Position numbers and translations under genes: made by a program. Positions 59,830 to 64,000 of a stretch of DNA of 64,000 nt are shown one piece after another. The notes beneath the pieces are model-generated. The model worked only from the letters and a program-made list of their open reading frames with translations. It was not told the origin of the DNA and searched no databases. Position 1 is the first letter of the stretch. Every line of letters starts with the position of its first letter. Source of the stretch: Segatella copri (lineage in GTDB: Bacteria; Bacteroidota; Bacteroidia; Bacteroidales; Bacteroidaceae); the NCBI RefSeq assembly GCF_002224675.1, contig NZ_NMPZ01000010.1:62001-126000 (forward strand), in the 5' to 3' direction.

Positions 59830-60354
59830 ATGGAAAATGAAGTTTTAAAAGCCATCAAGGAGAGAAGAAGCATTCGTCGCTTCAAGGCTGACCAGATTAC
59901 CGACGAGGAGTTGAAGACTGTTTTGGAAGCTGGCACTTGGGCAGCTACCGGTCATGGCACTCAGGAGCCATTCATCATAGCAGTTCAGAATCCTGAGATT
60001 TGCGCACAGCTTCGCAAGATGAACGCAGACATCATGGGTGTAGAGAGTGATCCATACTACGGAGCGCCAACCATCGTCATCGTCCTGGCTCCAGAAAGTA
60101 ATGTGAACGGAGTAAAAGACGGCAGCCTCATCTTGGGCAATATGATGCTTGCAGCCCACTCCATCGGTCTTTCTTCCTGCTGGATCAACCGTGAAGACGG
60201 TATGTTCGCATCAGAAGAAGGCAAGAAGTTGATGAAGGATTGGAATCTTCCTGAAGGTTTGATGGGAGTAGGAGCCCTGGCATTGGGTTATGCATCAGCA
60301 CATCCTCATACCGTAAAGCCCCGCAAGGAGGATTACTACCGCATCATCAAATAG
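59830..60354 (+). CDS. Nitroreductase-family flavoprotein
   Basis: 174 residues. KERRSIRRFKADQITDEELK, GTWAATGHGTQEPF and the C-terminal GVGALALGYA place it in the FMN-dependent nitroreductase family, which reduces quinones, nitro compounds or other acceptors using NAD(P)H. The physiological substrate is not predictable. It is short, as in the compact Bacteroidales members. Confidence 0.9.
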   Translation: MENEVLKAIKERRSIRRFKADQITDEELKTVLEAGTWAATGHGTQEPFIIAVQNPEICAQLRKMNADIMGVESDPYYGAPTIVIVLAPESNVNGVKDGSLILGNMMLAAHSIGLSSCWINREDGMFASEEGKKLMKDWNLPEGLMGVGALALGYASAHPHTVKPRKEDYYRIIK

Positions 60355-60408
60355 AAAAAGCATAATACAAGCATGGAATGAAACAAATAGAATTCTATGC
60401 CAAACATC

Positions 60409-60448
60409 AAAAAAGGTCTCATGATTTTCAAAAACCATGAGACCTTTT
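60409..60448. terminator. Bidirectional terminator between nitroreductase and waaA
   Basis: AAAAGGTCTCATG (60411-60423) and CATGAGACCTTTT (60436-60448) pair perfectly, with A and T tracts on the two sides, between convergent genes. Confidence 0.92.
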
Positions 60449-60453
60449 ATATA

Positions 60454-61728
60454 TTATAATGTAACCTTGGCCAAAACCTTGTTTGTGGCTCCCGAAAGGC
60501 TCGCTACGAAAGCACCAGCCTCATCACCCGACTGCTTCAGGTAAGCCTCATCGTTCATCAGCTTGCTCATCAAGTCCTCAAAATCCTCATAGTCATTGAT
60601 TTCGAAACCGCCACCCGATTTCAGCAAGCCCTGAGCCTCCTGGAACTTCTTGTTGTTTGGACCGAAGATAACCGGCATATTCCATACTGCTGCTTCCAGT
60701 GTATTATGAATGCCAACACCAAATCCGCCACCGATATAAGCCACATCTCCATAGTTATACATACTGCTCAGCAATCCGAAGCAATCAATAATCAGCACAT
60801 CAGCCTTGGCTGCTTCTTCTGGCGTAGTCTGAGTATAACGTACCACCTTCTTATCCTTCAAGAGAGAAAGAATCAGCTTCAGATGTTCCTCTGCAATCAC
60901 ATGAGGAGCAATCAGCAGTCGCCAATCCTTATGCTCATTGAAGAAACGGATAAAGATTTCCTCATCTGGAGGCCATGAACTACCTGCCACGAAGACCTTG
61001 TAGTCTAGACGAGATGCTTTCTCAGAAGACGCAGCAGAATCAGAACCAGCCACCCCATTTCTGAAAGCTTCGCAGATAGGCAAATGCTTTGCCGCCTCCT
61101 TGATCTGGAGCACACGGTCGAAACGGGTATCTCCTACCACATCCACATCCTTGATTCCGATGCTTTCCAGCAATCGCTTGCTTTCCTCATTCTGCACGAA
61201 GAAACGGGTAAAACACTTCAGTACATTGGCATAACTCCCGCCATACCACTTGAAGAATACCTGATCCTCGCGGAAGATACTGCTCACACTATAGGTAGGA
61301 ATGTTGCGATGCTTCAGGATATGAAGGAAATTAGACCAGAACTCATACTTGATGAAGAAAGCCATCACAGGGCGTACCAGGCGAAGGAAACGGATGGCAT
61401 TCAGACGGGTATCCACTGGCATATAGCAGATAATGTCGGCACCCTCATAGTTCTTGCGCACCTCATAACCCGAAGGAGAATAGAAGGTGAGCAAAATCTT
61501 ATACTGAGGATAATCCTTGCGGATTTGCTCCATCAATGGACGTCCCTGCTCAAACTCGCCGAGCGATGCTGCATGAAACCAGATGTACTTAGCATTAGGA
61601 TCCACCTTCTGCTTCAATATCTTGAAAGCCTCACGCTCACCACGCCACATCTTGCGTACCTTTTCATTAAACAGACTGGCGATGGCTATGCCCAATAGGA
61701 CGAAATATATTACGATATTATAGATCAT
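60454..61728 (-). CDS. waaA: 3-deoxy-D-manno-octulosonic acid (Kdo) transferase
   Basis: 424 residues. It adds Kdo to lipid A precursor at the inner face of the inner membrane, an essential step of LPS core synthesis. An N-terminal membrane anchor (NIVIYFVLLGIAIASLF) precedes the GT-B fold; YIWFHAASLGEFEQGRPLME (catalytic Glu region), FFIKYEFWSNFLHIL and YIGGGFGVGIHNTLEAAVWN are diagnostic. Confidence 0.93.
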   Translation of the reverse strand: MIYNIVIYFVLLGIAIASLFNEKVRKMWRGEREAFKILKQKVDPNAKYIWFHAASLGEFEQGRPLMEQIRKDYPQYKILLTFYSPSGYEVRKNYEGADIICYMPVDTRLNAIRFLRLVRPVMAFFIKYEFWSNFLHILKHRNIPTYSVSSIFREDQVFFKWYGGSYANVLKCFTRFFVQNEESKRLLESIGIKDVDVVGDTRFDRVLQIKEAAKHLPICEAFRNGVAGSDSAASSEKASRLDYKVFVAGSSWPPDEEIFIRFFNEHKDWRLLIAPHVIAEEHLKLILSLLKDKKVVRYTQTTPEEAAKADVLIIDCFGLLSSMYNYGDVAYIGGGFGVGIHNTLEAAVWNMPVIFGPNNKKFQEAQGLLKSGGGFEINDYEDFEDLMSKLMNDEAYLKQSGDEAGAFVASLSGATNKVLAKVTL

Positions 61729-61767
61729 GATATTACTTTTATTGGTTAGTATCTATAAATACGTGAA

Positions 61768-61812
61768 CTCTCTGAGGAACATTCAGCCCGACGGCAAAAG
61801 TTCCTCAGAGAG
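61768..61812 (-). terminator. Hairpin after gltX, probable terminator
   Basis: CTCTCTGAGGAAC (61768-61780) and GTTCCTCAGAGAG (61800-61812) are perfect complements. The following T content on the minus strand is low, so its strength is uncertain. Confidence 0.6.
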
Positions 61813-61826
61813 ATGTTTATTGTGAA

Positions 61827-63344
61827 TTAACCCAAAACTTCGATAGCCTTGCGAAGGCGACGCAAAGTCTCCTCCTTACCGAGGAAGGCAGAGATGTCGA
61901 ACATACCTGGACCCTTGCCCTCTCCTACGAGAGTCAGGCGGAAGGCATTCATTACATCACCGAGCTTATAGCCCTTGTCCTCTACCCACTTCAATACAAC
62001 AGGCTCCTGACCCTCGATAGAGAAGTCCTCGATGCCCTCGAGAACCTCAGCGAGTTCAGTCATCTGCTGAGCAGAGTACTCCTTCCAGCGCTTCTTGGTA
62101 GTCTTGGCATCATACTCTGTAGGAGGAATAAAGAAGAATGAGCACAATGGCCACAACTCATAGACGAAGTTCACACGGTCCTTCATCATGTGTACCACCT
62201 GCTTTACTCTATCCAAAGTCTCCTCTACACCATTGTTAGCCACGATAGGTGCAAAGAGGTTGGCAATCTCATCATCACTCTTCATGAGAATGTACTCATG
62301 GTTGAACCAGATGCCCTTCTTGAAGTCGAACTTGGCACCAGCCTTGGAGCAGCGGGAAATATCGAATGCCTTCACCAACTCGTCGAGAGAGAAGATTTCC
62401 TGCTCCGTACCAGGGTTCCAGCCGAGGAGCGCCAGGAAGTTGACTACAGCCTCTGGGAAGTAGCCACTCTCACGATAACCAGAAGAAACCTCACCGGTCT
62501 TAGGGTCATGCCACTCCAATGGGAATACAGGGAAACCGAGGCGGTCACCATCACGCTTAGAGAGCTTACCCTTGCCCTCCGGCTTGAGAAGCAAAGGAAG
62601 GTGTGCGAAGCGAGGCATAGTATCCTCCCAACCGAAAGCCTGATAAAGGAGAACGTGCAATGGGGCACTAGGCAACCATTCCTCACCACGAATCACGTGA
62701 GAGATTTCCATCAAATGGTCGTCCACAATGTTTGCCAAGTGATAAGTTGGCAATTCATCAGCACTCTTATAGAGCACCTTGTCGTCCAGGATATCGCTCA
62801 TCACCTTCACGTCGCCACGAATCATATCGTTGACATGAATCTCCTGTCCTGGTTCAATCTTGAAGCGAACGGTGTATTGCTTGCCGTCGGCGATGAGCTG
62901 ATCTACCTCCTCCTTGGAAAGGGTAAGAGAGTTGCGCATCTGCATACGGGTATGGGCATCGTACTGGAAATTCTGAATCTCAGCACGCTTAGCTTCCAGC
63001 TCCTCTGGAGTATCGAAAGCGATATATGCCTTACCATTGTCCAAAAGCTGCTGTACATATTTCTTATAGATATCACGACGCTCGCTCTGGCGATAAGGAC
63101 CATGCTCGCCACCGAAGCTCACACCCTCATCAAACTGGATACCGAGCCACTTGAAAGATTCCAGGATATATTCCTCGGCTCCTGGTACGAAACGATGAGA
63201 GTCTGTATCCTCGATACGGAACACAAGCTCACCACCATGCTGGCGAGCAAACAAATAATTATAAAGGGCGGTACGGACACCACCAATGTGCAGTGCTCCC
63301 GTTGGACTTGGGGCAAAACGCACTCTTACTTTTCTATCTGCCAT
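61827..63344 (-). CDS. gltX: Glutamate-tRNA ligase
   Basis: 505 residues, class I synthetase. The HIGH-like [20 protein letters not shown] and the KMSKS-like KLSKRDGDR are present, with the tRNA-binding C-terminal helical domain complete. It charges tRNA-Glu in the cytosol. TAAATTTG (63385-63378, minus strand) is its probable -7 element. Confidence 0.96.
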   Translation of the reverse strand: MADRKVRVRFAPSPTGALHIGGVRTALYNYLFARQHGGELVFRIEDTDSHRFVPGAEEYILESFKWLGIQFDEGVSFGGEHGPYRQSERRDIYKKYVQQLLDNGKAYIAFDTPEELEAKRAEIQNFQYDAHTRMQMRNSLTLSKEEVDQLIADGKQYTVRFKIEPGQEIHVNDMIRGDVKVMSDILDDKVLYKSADELPTYHLANIVDDHLMEISHVIRGEEWLPSAPLHVLLYQAFGWEDTMPRFAHLPLLLKPEGKGKLSKRDGDRLGFPVFPLEWHDPKTGEVSSGYRESGYFPEAVVNFLALLGWNPGTEQEIFSLDELVKAFDISRCSKAGAKFDFKKGIWFNHEYILMKSDDEIANLFAPIVANNGVEETLDRVKQVVHMMKDRVNFVYELWPLCSFFFIPPTEYDAKTTKKRWKEYSAQQMTELAEVLEGIEDFSIEGQEPVVLKWVEDKGYKLGDVMNAFRLTLVGEGKGPGMFDISAFLGKEETLRRLRKAIEVLG

Positions 63345-63377
63345 GTCTTATTTTATAGCTATTTTTGAATTTTTCTG

Positions 63378-63385
63378 CAAATTTA
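63378..63385 (-). promoter_or_regulatory. -7 element of gltX
   Basis: TAAATTTG on the minus strand about 35 bases above the ATG; -33 element unclear. Confidence 0.5.
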
Positions 63386-63535
63386 CAGTTTTTTTTGCGA
63401 TTATAATAGTTTTTTTTCGTATTTTCGCACTGTAAAAAGGAATTAATGGGAGAAATGCTGATTTTTTGCTCAATATTTGGGAAAATGAGCAGCTTTTTAG
63501 CCCCAAAACGTCACAAACCATAAAGCGTAACAAAC

Positions 63536-64000
63536 ATGAGTATATTCAACAATCTCGAGGAGAATTATTGGCGCAACCTGATCACCAAGACCATTCTCGT
63601 TATCTTTACAGTTGCCATCATTGTCTGGTTTTTGCCACGCAATGAGGGCAGACAGTTCCGTTACGATGTGGGAAAACCTTGGATGTACGGTTCAGTGATT
63701 GCCACCTTCGACTTCCCGATCTACAAGACCGATGAAGCCATCAAGCACGAGCAGGATTCGCTGCTGCGGCAGTTCCAGCCGTACTACACAGTGAATTCCA
63801 ATGTCGGCAATGAACAGATCAAGCGTTTTCTCCACGACTTCAGCCAGGGCATTCCAGGACTTCCGAAGGAATACGTGGAACTCATAGCCAACCAGCTGAA
63901 GCAGGTTTATCAGACGGGCATTGTCAGCACGCCTGAATATAACCGTATCTACAAGGATTCTACCAGTATGATACGCATCATCAGCGGCAAGAATGCCAAG
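63536..64000 (+). CDS. HD-family 7TM phosphohydrolase (PgpH/YqfF-like), 3' end outside window
   Basis: 155 codons are visible from the ATG at 63536 to the edge. MSIFNNLEENYWRNLITKTI, then a membrane segment (ILVIFTVAIIVWFLP), then RYDVGKPWMYGSVIATFDFP and an extracytoplasmic helical region. This is the N-terminus of 7TMR-HDED proteins, which end in a cytosolic HD domain; some members hydrolyse c-di-AMP. The catalytic HD domain is not in the window, so the activity is inferred from the family. Divergent from gltX. Confidence 0.85.
   Translation, partial: MSIFNNLEENYWRNLITKTILVIFTVAIIVWFLPRNEGRQFRYDVGKPWMYGSVIATFDFPIYKTDEAIKHEQDSLLRQFQPYYTVNSNVGNEQIKRFLHDFSQGIPGLPKEYVELIANQLKQVYQTGIVSTPEYNRIYKDSTSMIRIISGKNAK

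Overview
The window is a chromosomal segment of a Bacteroidales bacterium, most likely Prevotellaceae (Prevotella/Segatella type). The clues are the promoters (TTTG-N19/20-TAnnTTTG, recognised at about a dozen sites), the general lack of Shine-Dalgarno sequences, and Bacteroidetes-specific families: DUF3467, DUF5106, DUF4143 ATPase, Rpn/PDDEXK_2, AAA-ATPase-like/PDDEXK_9 and OMP_b-brl_3 barrels. The genus is inference.

Layout. 1-8.2 kb is accessory DNA: the 3' part of a surface-protein gene, palindromic repeats, an Rpn-type nuclease gene, a repeat island of about 2.4 kb (3.0-5.3 kb) containing a decayed DUF4143 ATPase, an AAA-like ATPase/PDDEXK gene and a DUF5106 thioredoxin-like protein. 8.2-16.3 kb holds a lipoprotein with a folded leader, class II fructose-bisphosphate aldolase, a FucP-like sugar transporter behind an unusual PEP-binding protein with two receiver-like domains, an RlpA-type protein whose stop codon lies in a repeat element, and a glycine-zipper lipoprotein. 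16.5-34.7 kb, all on the minus strand, is the joined str/S10/spc/alpha ribosomal cluster (rpsL, rpsG, fusA, rpsJ to rplQ, with secY, map, infA and rpoA). 34.9-39.2 kb holds a DUF3467 gene and an ECF sigma / short anti-sigma / outer-membrane barrel module. 39.4-52.4 kb is rpoC, rpoB, rplL, rplJ, rplA, rplK, nusG, secE, tRNA-Trp, tuf and four more tRNAs, read in the minus direction from a strong promoter before tRNA-Thr(TGT). 52.5-64 kb is mostly housekeeping: hpf, xerC, rpsU, pepP, mdh, a DUF3737 gene, a MalY/PatB-type C-S lyase, a nitroreductase, waaA, gltX and the start of an HD-family 7TM phosphohydrolase cut by the window edge.

The core genes are intact and conventional. The unexplained signal lies between genes: several families of palindromic and tandem repeats, including a GGATT-type hairpin whose outer stems covary; a nested inverted repeat with three exact 21-bp units upstream of the C-S lyase gene; a perfect 18-bp inverted repeat at the edge of the ECF module; and candidate RNA leaders upstream of the 8.2-kb lipoprotein, mdh and rpsJ, plus an attenuator-like hairpin before rpoB. 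I see no CRISPR array, rRNA gene, prophage or complete insertion sequence. No single new protein system is proven here; the best candidates for something undescribed are the repeat island between two PD-(D/E)XK genes, the PEP-binding/receiver-like protein, and the ECF module.
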